DNA from: Thiohalocapsa sp.
Lineage (GTDB): Bacteria > Pseudomonadota > Gammaproteobacteria > Chromatiales > Chromatiaceae
Length of the DNA stretch: 40,936 nt
Assembly (NCBI GenBank): GCA_021736785.1
Contig: JAIPFF010000053.1
Location: 1 to 40,936, forward strand
Direction: 5' to 3'
Below are positions 25,378 through 33,710 of the stretch, piece by piece (position 1 is the first letter of the stretch; each line of letters starts with the position of its first letter). The position numbers and the translations under genes were made by a program. Under the pieces are notes generated by a model that worked only from the letters and a program-made list of their open reading frames with translations, did not search any database and was not told the origin of the DNA.

Positions 25378-27051
25378 ATGAAACGCGCGACAATGGATGG
25401 CGGGTCACGGTTTCGCGTCGTTGCGCTACTGACAGCGGCATTGTTGGGGCTTGCGGGCGTTGTCTTCGCGGCCCGCGCCGACAACAGCGCGGTGTTGATC
25501 GATGTGTCCGGTGCCATCGGACCGGCAACAGTCGCATACGTGGAGGGTGCCATCGCCGATGCACAAGCCCGCGACGCCGATGTCCTGATTCTGCAAATGG
25601 ATACGCCCGGCGGGCTGGACAGTTCGATGCGCAGCATCGTCAAGGCCATCACCGCATCATCGGTGCCGGTGGCCGGCTATGTGGCGCCCACGGGCGCGCG
25701 GGCGGCCAGCGCCGGCACCTACATCCTCTACGCCTGCCATATTGCCGCCATGGCGCCCGGCACCACGCTTGGCGCCGCGACGCCGGTGCAACTGATCGGG
25801 CGCACCGGCGAGCAGCCGGACATCGGCCGGTCCGCCGCCGCCGGCTTGATCGCGGCCGCCGTGGCTGCCGCGGATGAGGACACCGGAACCGGCGCGGGCT
25901 CGGGCTCGGGCGTGGGCTCGGGCACCTCGGCGGCGCCTGCCGGCGAGGTTTCCGGGCAACAGCCCCGGGCGCGCTCCGAAGACGTGCCTGAGGATTCGCC
26001 GGCGCGGCCGTCGGCCGAATTCGGTGCCGAATCCGGTCCCGAGTCCAGTGCCGAATCCGATGCTGCGTCCGTGGCCAAGTCCGGTGCCCCATACGATGCC
26101 GAATCCGGTACCGAATCCGATGCTGCATCCAAATCCGATACCGAGCCTGGCTCGGAGGCGGACGCCAAGACACGCAAGCTCGTCAACGACGCCGCCGCGT
26201 ATCTGCGCGGGCTTGCCAACTTGCGCGGGCGCAATGCCGAGTGGGCCGAGCAAGCCGTGCGCGAGGGCGTGAGCCTATCCGCCGAAGAGGCCCTCGAGCT
26301 GAACGTGATCGACCTGATCGCGCCGGACCCGGAGTCCCTGCTGACGGCCATGGACGGGCGCAGCGTGCGCGTCGGCGAGTCGGAGCGCACGCTGCGCACC
26401 GCGGGCGCCGACGTCGTCATCAAACCGCCGGATTGGAAGACGCGCCTGCTTGCCGTCATCAGCGACCCGAACGTGGCCTACATCCTGATGCTGGTGGGCA
26501 TCTACGGACTCGTCTACGAATTCTCGAACCCCGGCGCCGTACTGCCCGGCACCGTCGGCGCCGTCAGTCTGCTGCTGGCCCTGTATGCCTTCCAACTCCT
26601 GCCCATCAATTACGCCGGCATGGCGCTGATTATCTTGGGACTGGCCCTGATGATCGCCGAGGCCTTCGCGCCGAGCTTCGGGGCGCTCGGCATCGGCGGC
26701 GGCGCGGCCTTCGTCGTCGGCTCGCTGATTCTGATCGATACCGGTGCACCGGGCTTCGGCCTGTCGATCCCGCTGATTGTCGGCTTTGCCATCGGCAGCG
26801 CGCTGCTGCTGTTTTTCATCGTCGCGATGGCGCTGCGGGCCTATCGCAAACCGGTGGGCAGCGGCGCGGAGGAAATGCTCGGCGCCGTCGGCGACGCCTT
26901 AGACGGCTTTCCCGGCAGAGGCAGCGTGCATGTGCACGGCGAGGTCTGGACCGCCCGCAGCGAGGTTGCGATCCCGTCCCATGCGCCGGTGCGGGTGGTC
27001 GGGCGCGACGGTCTCACGCTGCTGGTGGAGCCTGCCGAGCCGAGTCGCTGA
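25378..27051 (+). CDS. NfeD-family membrane serine protease (ClpP-class, long form)
   Basis: A 557-residue protein. A signal sequence covers about 1-33 (cleavage near AARA). The ClpP-like domain follows: LQMDTPGGLDSSMR (about 72-85), and the nucleophile S111 in ARAASAGTYILY. The general-base Lys is predicted as K267 in TRKLVNDAAAYLR, then LRGRNAEWAEQAV. Membrane helices at about 364-382, 387-403, 415-440, 444-465 and 472-490 precede a C-terminal OB-like NfeD domain (about 495-557). An acidic, Ser/Glu-rich insert of about 98 residues (165-262) separates the Ser from the Lys. The start is the ATG at 25378 with a GGTGGAG site. It lies upstream of the slipin gene, the standard partner; in archaea the pair (1510-N and 1511) has the protease cutting the stomatin C-terminus. 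Confidence 0.88.
   Translation: MKRATMDGGSRFRVVALLTAALLGLAGVVFAARADNSAVLIDVSGAIGPATVAYVEGAIADAQARDADVLILQMDTPGGLDSSMRSIVKAITASSVPVAGYVAPTGARAASAGTYILYACHIAAMAPGTTLGAATPVQLIGRTGEQPDIGRSAAAGLIAAAVAAADEDTGTGAGSGSGVGSGTSAAPAGEVSGQQPRARSEDVPEDSPARPSAEFGAESGPESSAESDAASVAKSGAPYDAESGTESDAASKSDTEPGSEADAKTRKLVNDAAAYLRGLANLRGRNAEWAEQAVREGVSLSAEEALELNVIDLIAPDPESLLTAMDGRSVRVGESERTLRTAGADVVIKPPDWKTRLLAVISDPNVAYILMLVGIYGLVYEFSNPGAVLPGTVGAVSLLLALYAFQLLPINYAGMALIILGLALMIAEAFAPSFGALGIGGGAAFVVGSLILIDTGAPGFGLSIPLIVGFAIGSALLLFFIVAMALRAYRKPVGSGAEEMLGAVGDALDGFPGRGSVHVHGEVWTARSEVAIPSHAPVRVVGRDGLTLLVEPAEPSR
25870..26163 (+). repeat. low-complexity acidic/Ser insert within the NfeD protease
   Basis: DNA coding residues about 165-262 of the NfeD-family protein. 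It begins with Gly/Ser alternation (GSGSGVGSG) and continues with near-repeats of Ala-Glu-Ser-Gly and Ser-Asp-Ala-Ala (AESGPESSAESDAAS, AESGTESDAASKSD). At DNA level GCCGAATCCGGTNCCGA-type units recur. It is in frame and the flanking domain sequence is intact. Confidence 0.8.
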
Positions 27052-27303
27052 GGCCCCGGGGCGCAGACGCCGTTTCGACGGGGCCGCGCAGCGTGCACCT
27101 GCGGGAACGCGACGGCCCACCGTAAGACGGCTTGAGAGCAGGACGATGGCGGCGCCGCGGCGGCGGTCGGCGGGAACGGCAACGCCGGCACCGGCGCGCG
27201 GGCAGAACGGGCGGGCCCGGCGGCTGCATCGAAGCCGGCGCGGCCGGGTCTCGGTCGATCCCTGTTCAGCCAGCCCTTTTTCACAACCCGAAGGAGCAAG
27301 ACG

Positions 27304-28077
27304 ATGCCATTCGAACTCTATGCGGTTCCTTTGCTTCTGATCGTCGGCTTGGTCGCCGCCGCAATCAAAATCCTGCGCGAGTACGAGCGCGGCGTCATCT
27401 TTACGCTGGGGCGTTTTACCGGCGTCAAAGGGCCGGGGCTGATCCTGGTCATCCCCGGCATTCAAAAGATGGAGAGGGTCGATCTGCGGGTGCAGGTCAT
27501 GGACGTGCCGAGCCAGGACGTGATCTCGCGGGACAATGTGTCGGTGAAGGTCAACGCGGTCGTCTACTTCCGCGTGCTGGACCCCGAGAAGTCTGTCATC
27601 CAGGTGGAGTTGTTCCGCGAAGCCACCAGCCAACTTGCCCAGACCACGTTGCGCTCGGTGCTCGGTCAGCATGACCTCGACGAGATGCTCGCCGAGCGCG
27701 AGAAACTCAACGACGACGTACGCCGCATCCTCGACGACCAGACCGATGCCTGGGGCATCAAGGTCTCCAACGTCGAAATCAAGCACGTGGACCTGGACGA
27801 GTCGATGATCCGTGCCATTGCACGCCAAGCCGAGGCCGAGCGCTCCCGCCGCGCAAAGGTCATCCACGCCGAGGGCGAAATGCAGGCTTCCGAGAAGCTC
27901 GCGCAGGCCGCGGCCATTCTGTCGCAGCAGCCCCAGGCGATGCAGCTTCGGTTCCTGGAGACACTGGCCTCCGTGGTCGGCGACCGCACTTCGACTATCG
28001 TCTTTCCGGTGCCGATCGATCTGTTGAGGCCGTTGCTGGACGGGAATAAGGCGTCGAGCCGAGACCGGTCGGAGTGA
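27304..28077 (+). CDS. slipin, SPFH/stomatin-family membrane protein
   Basis: A 257-residue protein with an N-terminal membrane helix (about 7-24) and an SPFH/Band-7 domain (about 28-200). Landmarks: [35 protein letters not shown] (shown in part), [20 protein letters not shown] and [15 protein letters not shown], followed by an Ala/Glu-rich coiled coil ([18 protein letters not shown]). It ends [11 protein letters not shown], as slipins do. Slipins organise membrane microdomains and are the partner of NfeD-type proteases. It follows the NfeD gene after 252 bases; an AAGGAG site lies 8 bases before the ATG. Confidence 0.92.
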   Translation: MPFELYAVPLLLIVGLVAAAIKILREYERGVIFTLGRFTGVKGPGLILVIPGIQKMERVDLRVQVMDVPSQDVISRDNVSVKVNAVVYFRVLDPEKSVIQVELFREATSQLAQTTLRSVLGQHDLDEMLAEREKLNDDVRRILDDQTDAWGIKVSNVEIKHVDLDESMIRAIARQAEAERSRRAKVIHAEGEMQASEKLAQAAAILSQQPQAMQLRFLETLASVVGDRTSTIVFPVPIDLLRPLLDGNKASSRDRSE

Positions 28078-28413
28078 GCGACTCATCGGAGCGACACCCG
28101 CGGGGGGACACCCGTGCGTGCGCGGCGAGTAGGTCGCGCCGGAATACGCTGGCGTCGCCATCAAAGCGACACCCGTGCGTGCGCGGCAAGTAGCGGCGAT
28201 CTCGACCTCGTGCCCCCGCGCTCATTCGGCTATCGGGCGTCCGCGCGCGCCCGTTCCGGCCCGGCGACGAGCCCGGACTAGATGGATCGGCCGAGCCCAT
28301 CTTCGGGCGCCGTCGGTGAAGATTGCCCGAATCCCCCGTGCCGATAGTGCTTCCGGCAGCAGCATCTGCGGGTTAATGTTGAGCAAACTACTTGGGCGCA
28401 GCGGAGAAGATCC
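28078..28413. other. intergenic region with a direct repeat
   Basis: This 336-base gap between the slipin gene and the Ig-repeat membrane protein has no gene I can support. It contains the repeat at 28107-28193. The AT-richer last 50 bases (TTCCGGCAGCAGC onward to the start) may hold the promoter of the 28414 gene. No -35/-10 was assigned. Confidence 0.5.
28107..28193. repeat. 26-base direct repeat pair
   Basis: GACACCCGTGCGTGCGCGGC-GAGTAG (28107-28132) recurs at 28168-28193 with one change (GCAAGTAG). The two copies are 61 bases apart, upstream of the 28414 gene. A third shorter match, GCGACACCCG, begins at 28091. They could be regulatory binding sites or a local duplication. Confidence 0.75.
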
Positions 28414-30471
28414 ATGTCGGAGGAACGTCATAAGACCCACAAGCATTCCCACGAGCACGAGCACGAGCACGAGCCTGAGCACGACCACGAGCATGGCGAG
28501 GGTGGCGGCGGGGGCGGCGGCAGCGATCAGGGAAAGGACAAGGACAACGATCCGGGAAAAGGCAAGGAAGCCGGCGACGATGGGGAAAAGACGGCAAAGA
28601 AGGCGGGCTCGCTAGACGATGACGGCAATCCGTTCCTGGATGGCAACGACGATAACGACAACAACGACAACAACGACAACAACGACAACAACGACAACAA
28701 CGACGGCAACGACAATAGCGCGACCACGATCCATTACGGCGTCTTGCCGGTCAATGATCCGGACTACGTGATCGGCAATATCGGCGACGGCATCGGAGAA
28801 GAGCACGCAGTCGCACAGGCCGCTCAGGAAGCCGTCGCGGCATTGGCCGATCACGGGTCCGAGAGCGGAGACGAGGATTCCCAAGGCGAAGACGATTCCG
28901 ACAGCGGCGACGACGCGCCGCTGCCGTGGGCCGGACTTGAGCTCGACGAGCCCGACATCGAGGCCGGCAAGAGCTTTTGCGGCAAGCACTGGGGCAAGTT
29001 GGTCGTCGGGGGCGTGTTGTTCACCGCCATTGCCGCGATCGCCGCTTACTTCGCGCTCGGACACGGCGATGCCGGCGACGAAGGAGACGATGCAGGCAAA
29101 GGGGGCGATGGTCAGGCGGGCAAAGGCGACGATGACCAAGACAAAGCCGAGAAGCCGCGCCTTGCGCTGCAGACCATGGCGCCGACCGATGCGATCGTCG
29201 GCTCGGCCTATCGCTACGACATCAAGGTGACCGCGGAACCGGCGGTCGCGATCGCCATCGCCGCGACGAAAAAGCCTAACTGGCTGACGCTGACCGACAA
29301 TGGCGACGGCACCGCAACGCTGACCGGCAACCCGACCGCGGCGGGCACCGACGAGGTGACCATCGAGGCCACGGCGGAGGGTGCCGACAAGGTGGTCGAG
29401 ACGTTCGGCATCGTCGTCGTCGACAAGCTCGTCATTGCATCGAAGCCAGTCACCGAGGTCGTCGCCGGCGCCCGCTATCTGTACCGGATCGGCGTGCGCG
29501 GGATCGGGGACGACACGCTCTCCGTCAGCGTCGACGGCGCGCTGCCGGAGTGGCTCGCGCTGAACAAGATCGATGCCGTCGACGGTCCGCCGCGCTACGT
29601 ATTGACCGGCATCCCCGACGCGAGCCTGGCCGGCAACGCGCCGCTGCAAGTTGCGCTGACGGCAACCGCCGGCACGCGAACCGCACGCCAGACGCTGAGC
29701 ATCGGCGTTCGGCCGGCCATCGCCACCGAGGGTGGTACCGGCTTCACCTCCTTCCCGTTGCTGATCGCGGTCACCGGCAAGCGCTACGGCTTCAAGGTCG
29801 AGACCGTGGTCGCCGGCGGCAACGATGCCGTACCCCGGATCGAGGCCATCACGGCACCGGACTGGCTGACGTTCACGGACAACGGCGACGGTACCGGGCT
29901 GCTGCAGGGGACGCCGCCCGTCGATGCGCTGCGCTTCGGTACGGTGCAACTGGCTATGACCGCCGGGGGCGCGGGCGCGACCATCACCTATACGCTCGAG
30001 GTGCGCGACAGGGCACGCAGCTGGGACGAAGTGCTCGCGGACGCGCAGCTCACGCAGGCCATGCAGGAGTGCTTCGCCAGGGTCGCCGGCGAGGAAGAGT
30101 CGGCCTTCTGGTCGGACCTTGTGGGCTCGGTGAAGGATGGCGCCGCGGACTGCGTCGACGCGCAGGGCGAGGCCGCCAAGCAGATGCCCTATACGGTCCA
30201 GATACAGCTCGCCCGCCTGTACCAAGGCATCGCCAGCTTCCGCGATGCGGTATCCACGGATCGGCGGGGGGACGCAAATCGGCTGCGGGCGGCGGTGTCG
30301 CCACCGTTTCCGTTCGGTCCGCCCGAAGATGGCCGCTTCGACCGCGAGGCTTGGCCGCTCTGGGAGCAGGCCGGAACGCTGCAGCAACAGGGCGGTCAGC
30401 CGTTGGCGCGCTGGGATAAGCTGACGGCGCTGCTGCGCTGTCTTCGCACCTATCTGGGAGTCCAGCAATGA
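28414..30471 (+). CDS. His/Asp/Asn-rich single-span membrane protein with three Ig-like repeats
   Basis: A 685-residue protein with no named family. Residues 8-32 are a His/Glu run (HKHSHEHEHEHEPEHDHEH); then a Gly run, Lys/Asp-rich stretches, and an Asn-Asp-Asn repeat (81-95). A single membrane helix spans about 196-215 (LVVGGVLFTAIAAIAAYFAL). After an acidic linker come three related beta-sandwich repeats, about 249-343, 344-435 and 436-532. The shared pattern is P-x-W-L-x-x-x-D-N-G-D-G-T-x-x-L-x-G-x-P-T (KPNWLTLTDNGDGTATLTG in repeat 1; APDWLTFTDNGDGTGLLQG in repeat 3), resembling the putative-Ig He_PIG family. The last 150 residues are helical with three Cys. No signal peptide is seen. 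The GGAGAAG site precedes the ATG. The downstream macro-domain-like gene overlaps its stop (ATGA). Confidence 0.8.
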   Translation: MSEERHKTHKHSHEHEHEHEPEHDHEHGEGGGGGGGSDQGKDKDNDPGKGKEAGDDGEKTAKKAGSLDDDGNPFLDGNDDNDNNDNNDNNDNNDNNDGNDNSATTIHYGVLPVNDPDYVIGNIGDGIGEEHAVAQAAQEAVAALADHGSESGDEDSQGEDDSDSGDDAPLPWAGLELDEPDIEAGKSFCGKHWGKLVVGGVLFTAIAAIAAYFALGHGDAGDEGDDAGKGGDGQAGKGDDDQDKAEKPRLALQTMAPTDAIVGSAYRYDIKVTAEPAVAIAIAATKKPNWLTLTDNGDGTATLTGNPTAAGTDEVTIEATAEGADKVVETFGIVVVDKLVIASKPVTEVVAGARYLYRIGVRGIGDDTLSVSVDGALPEWLALNKIDAVDGPPRYVLTGIPDASLAGNAPLQVALTATAGTRTARQTLSIGVRPAIATEGGTGFTSFPLLIAVTGKRYGFKVETVVAGGNDAVPRIEAITAPDWLTFTDNGDGTGLLQGTPPVDALRFGTVQLAMTAGGAGATITYTLEVRDRARSWDEVLADAQLTQAMQECFARVAGEEESAFWSDLVGSVKDGAADCVDAQGEAAKQMPYTVQIQLARLYQGIASFRDAVSTDRRGDANRLRAAVSPPFPFGPPEDGRFDREAWPLWEQAGTLQQQGGQPLARWDKLTALLRCLRTYLGVQQ
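28654..28698 (+). repeat. 9-base tandem repeat coding Asn-Asp-Asn
   Basis: Five perfect copies of AACGACAAC, flanked by near-copies (GATAACGAC before, AACGACGGC after). In frame it encodes (Asn-Asp-Asn)5 within the cytoplasmic or extracellular linker of the 28414 protein. Perfect identity of the units suggests recent slippage expansion. Confidence 0.95.
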
Positions 30472-31277
30472 GTACCGATCTCGAATTCGTTTTCGAAAGC
30501 ACCGCAACCGGTGGCTGGGTGCCGGCGCTCGGCAGCAGCCGCCATGTGAACGGCGCCATCGCCAGCCAGAACGCGGGCAGCATTAATCGGGGTCTGTATT
30601 ACCAGGTCGGCGGGGGCGGCATGAACGGCCGCTTCAAAAAAGTGCTGAACGAGGCCCGCAAGATCAACGGCACGAGCCAGCTCGACATCGCCAATTCGGA
30701 GCTCAAGCGTGCATACGACGCCCGGTACGGGTCCGGCGCCTTCGATACGGATGCCGGCGCTTCATCACCGCGCTCGGACCGCCTGACCTCGTTCATCGTG
30801 AAGCTCGAGCCCGACAGCGCGCACATCGGGCGGGACGTCGTTGCGATGCTGTACTCGGTTGGACCGGTGCTCGGCCGCGCCGGCATCGTCGACAAGGATG
30901 GTTATGCACGGATCTATTGCGATGGACTGAAGGAGATCGCGGCTTGGAACAAGCGCGAAGCCACTCCGATTCAGGGTCTGCGCATCACGATGCTGTCCTG
31001 CGGCATCTATGCCGACAGCGTCGACGACAAGGACGCGCTTTACGATGACGCGGCAGCGGCCATCATTGACGGCCTGAAGCGCGCGGCGACGGATGATCCC
31101 GGTTTGGCTTCGGTGAAGATCCTGATCAACACCAACGACAGCAGCGAACCGCACAACCGTGACGGTTCCCCGCATGTGCCGACGGAGCGGCCTGCGTTTA
31201 GCGCGGCGGCGCAGGCGCTCGGCGTTGTGGTCGGCTCGGATGGGTTTTCGGTGCCGTTGGACGCGTCGACGGATTGA
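30468..31277 (+). CDS. macro-domain-like protein of unknown function
   Basis: A 269-residue soluble protein. No exact family is recognised, but the order and spacing of motifs recall ADP-ribose-binding macro domains. SQNAGSIN (33-40) stands where NAAN normally is. GGGGMNGRF (48-56) resembles GGGVDGAIH. MLYSVGPV (127-134) resembles IHTVGP. LRITMLSCGIY (171-181) resembles IAFPAISTGIYG. AAAAIIDGLKRA (195-206) resembles the following helix, and VKILINTND ends the core. If correct, it may bind ADP-ribose or a related nucleotide. The start ATG overlaps the stop of the upstream membrane protein gene (ATGA), so they are one operon. It converges with the minus-strand gene at 31282 with only four bases between the stops. 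Confidence 0.7.
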   Translation: MSTDLEFVFESTATGGWVPALGSSRHVNGAIASQNAGSINRGLYYQVGGGGMNGRFKKVLNEARKINGTSQLDIANSELKRAYDARYGSGAFDTDAGASSPRSDRLTSFIVKLEPDSAHIGRDVVAMLYSVGPVLGRAGIVDKDGYARIYCDGLKEIAAWNKREATPIQGLRITMLSCGIYADSVDDKDALYDDAAAAIIDGLKRAATDDPGLASVKILINTNDSSEPHNRDGSPHVPTERPAFSAAAQALGVVVGSDGFSVPLDASTD

Positions 31278-31281
31278 AAGT

Positions 31282-31965
31282 CTATGAGGCGACGACCGCG
31301 CAAATCACCCATTCCCAAAACCAGCTATTTCCTCCTGCCCATTGGGTGCGGTAGCCCTTCGCCGAGACGCAGCCCGACGAACTGCTCCACTTGCCGTAGT
31401 CGCTGCCTCCGTCCACGAACTGGTCGAAATAATCCTGAGCGCTCCCATGCTCGAAGTTTCCGACCGAGCAGGAGACAGTCGGATCTCCGAACAATGGCTG
31501 CGTGATGTCGCCGGCGACGTAAACCGGTCGATTGCCGGTGGCGGGGGTGGCTTCGAACTTGATCGCGCAAGACGGGTTGTGACCGCCTTCCGAGAGCTTC
31601 CAGATGCCGACACATGACGCACGCTGGCCCAACTCCTCGCGCGGCGCCGCGGCGATGCGCCGATCCGCCTTGTGTTCGTCCCAGGCTTGGTAGTCCAGAT
31701 TCCCGTCCGGGCACAACGGCTTCTCGATCACTTTCAACGCAGTATCGGTGCGGTTGACGACGATCAGCAGCATGATATTAGCGCTGATATCGGTCGAGAT
31801 CGGAAGCCCCTGCCATTCGTCGCCGGCGGCCGCGGTCGGCAGCAACTCGGAGATGCTTGATAGTCCCAGATTCCTGAGCTGCTGCTCCGGGATTTGAATG
31901 AGCGTATCGGTTTCGGACGGGTCCAAGAAAAGGGTATCCAATGCGGTCGTCGGTGGCTTACTCAT
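31282..31965 (-). CDS. hypothetical protein sharing the C-terminal domain of its upstream neighbour
   Basis: A 227-residue protein with no signal sequence. After a 60-residue N-terminus comes a domain (about 62-227) clearly related to the C-terminus of the 562-residue protein encoded just upstream. Shared landmarks in order: a strand LLIVVNRTD, GIWKLSEG, AIKFEA, PVYVAGDI, CSVGNFEHGSAQDYFDQFVDGG, and SSSGCVSAKG near the end. The last 20 residues are Trp/aromatic-rich (GGNSWFWEWVICAVV). The start at 31965 (MSKPPTTALD) has a GGAGAC site and leaves 56 bases to the upstream gene; longer frames to 32139 overlap it. No family is recognised. The shared domain looks like an all-beta lectin- or actinoporin-like sandwich; this is inference. 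Confidence 0.75.
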   Translation of the reverse strand: MSKPPTTALDTLFLDPSETDTLIQIPEQQLRNLGLSSISELLPTAAAGDEWQGLPISTDISANIMLLIVVNRTDTALKVIEKPLCPDGNLDYQAWDEHKADRRIAAAPREELGQRASCVGIWKLSEGGHNPSCAIKFEATPATGNRPVYVAGDITQPLFGDPTVSCSVGNFEHGSAQDYFDQFVDGGSDYGKWSSSSGCVSAKGYRTQWAGGNSWFWEWVICAVVAS

Positions 31966-32021
31966 GGCTTGTCTCCGCTGGTTCGCAGGCTCGGGGGCTG
32001 CGCCGGCCGTGTGCGGCGGCG

Positions 32022-33710
32022 CTAGCGCACCAGCACGGTGATCACGACATCGTCGTTCTCGGTACTGCCCTTGGGCGGCCAAACACTTGCGCTGCAGGCA
32101 CTTGAAGCGTCCGTGGCGACACCCTTGCCGTCGATCCATTGCTTGAAGTACTGCTCCGCCGATCCGTGGTCGCTGATACCGACGGAGCAGCAGTTCGGCT
32201 TATTTGCATCGGCCGGAAATTCGCCGCCGATGTAGAGCTGCTTGTAGCCGGTTTTCGCCAGCGCCTTGAACTTGATCGAAGCCGAGGCGGCACCGTCGGA
32301 GGGGACGGTCATGAACTGCCACACGCCGACCGCGGCGGTGCCTGCGCCCATGGCCGTCAGCGGCGCGGCATCCACCCAACTCTCCGGATCCGCGCTGTCG
32401 TCGCTCGACGTCGGCTTGAAATTCGCGCGCCCGCGGCCCTCGGTGGTGCCCAAGTGCGGATAGTGCGCGACAACGGGCTTGGAGATCATGCCGCCGTGGG
32501 GCTGATAGACGGGCTCGGCCAGCAACAGCGGATCGGCTGTCGTGTTGACGACGACGAGTGTCAGCAAGCGGGTGCCGTCCGGCACGTTGCGCAGCACACC
32601 GACGAACGGGCGATCGTTCTCCGCGAGCTTGGATTGCTGTTTTTCATGCAGAATCGGCAGCGTGCCGGAGCCGGCATTCTCGACGCAGGCCGTGATTTGC
32701 GGCGTGTCGAGGCCATTGAGCCACACCGTCGGCAGTTGGCGCGGCGGGTCCAGTTTGTCGCCGCGGACAAACTTCTCCCCGTTATAAGGTGCGCCGCACT
32801 TGTCCTGCAGCGCTTGGCGCCAGAAGTCGACGACGCCCATCTTTTTGTCGGTGCCGAGTAGGCTGTCCACGGCCGGCTCGGAAATGCGATCCAGGAAATT
32901 CTCCGAGTTGATCCGGTCCAGGGCCTGCTTCAATGCCATAGCGGGCACGTCCGCTTTGGCCGCCGCGGCGCGGGCGTCGTGCAACCGCGTGCGGTAATGC
33001 TGCTTCAGCTTTTTGAGTCGCGGCTCCGCGAAGTCGATGGCGGTTTCCAGGCTCGATTGCAGGGCGCTCATCAGGATCGGCGCATTGTACCAGTGCTTCG
33101 GCACGCCGCTTTTCGGGTAGCGATCCTCGTGACCGTGGGCATTGTTGTAGGCCCAGACGGCTTGGTACAGAAACAGGTAATTCTGGATTTTTGAGTGCAG
33201 CCGCGTGCGCGCCGTGCAATAGGTCAGCAGGGCCGCCACTTGCTCGCCCGGGTCTCCCAGGCCTTCTATATCGTTGCAGGCGTTTGTCAGGTCCGTGCCC
33301 TTGCCTTGCACGGTCAGGTCGCTATGCAACTGATGGGCATCCGTCTCGACCTGCGGCACTTGACCGTCCCCGGGGACCTCCAAGTACTTCTTGCGGTTCT
33401 GGCTGATCTTATCGAAGAGGATTTTTTCGGTGCGCTCTTGCTCCGCCGCCCCGGCCAACGCGCTCTGGAAGGCTTGGCGCTCGATCTTGGTGAGCTTGTC
33501 GCCGAGCGCGTCTCCCAAAGCGTCGATATCGTTTTCCAGGTCCTGCCGGGATGGTGCGACATCCGGGCGGTCCGCCGCCAAGCCCATCAGCCCGCCGATG
33601 AAGCTCAACGCGCCGCCGACGACCTGTCCGGCCCCGGGGAAGATGAATGCGAACTGCCCGGCGAAATCCAGCACTGTCGAGGCTGTCTGCGCGTCGTCGG
33701 TGTCACTCAT
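32022..33710 (-). CDS. hypothetical two-domain protein, possible pore-forming toxin-like N-terminus
   Basis: A 562-residue protein. The N-terminal region (about 10-330) is predicted all-helical: it starts with a hydrophobic hairpin-like segment (FAFIFPGAGQVVGGALSFIG, about 20-39), followed by long amphipathic helices up to about residue 260. That layout recalls the N-terminal helical bundles of pore-forming proteins such as insecticidal delta-endotoxins. The C-terminal domain (about 385-562) is beta-rich and homologous to the smaller protein downstream: TLVVVNTTAD, VGVWQFMTV, SIKFKAL, LYIGGEF, CCSVGISDHGSAEQYFKQW and SSACSASVW. There is no signal peptide. It is the first gene of a two-gene unit. 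The toxin idea is inference; it could also be a structural or defence-effector protein. Confidence 0.75.
   Translation of the reverse strand: MSDTDDAQTASTVLDFAGQFAFIFPGAGQVVGGALSFIGGLMGLAADRPDVAPSRQDLENDIDALGDALGDKLTKIERQAFQSALAGAAEQERTEKILFDKISQNRKKYLEVPGDGQVPQVETDAHQLHSDLTVQGKGTDLTNACNDIEGLGDPGEQVAALLTYCTARTRLHSKIQNYLFLYQAVWAYNNAHGHEDRYPKSGVPKHWYNAPILMSALQSSLETAIDFAEPRLKKLKQHYRTRLHDARAAAAKADVPAMALKQALDRINSENFLDRISEPAVDSLLGTDKKMGVVDFWRQALQDKCGAPYNGEKFVRGDKLDPPRQLPTVWLNGLDTPQITACVENAGSGTLPILHEKQQSKLAENDRPFVGVLRNVPDGTRLLTLVVVNTTADPLLLAEPVYQPHGGMISKPVVAHYPHLGTTEGRGRANFKPTSSDDSADPESWVDAAPLTAMGAGTAAVGVWQFMTVPSDGAASASIKFKALAKTGYKQLYIGGEFPADANKPNCCSVGISDHGSAEQYFKQWIDGKGVATDASSACSASVWPPKGSTENDDVVITVLVR

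Noticed and set aside
28612-30507. 631-codon minus-strand frame opposite the Ig-repeat protein
   Set aside because: Its Val-run is the complement of the Asn-Asp DNA repeat; no domain is recognisable.
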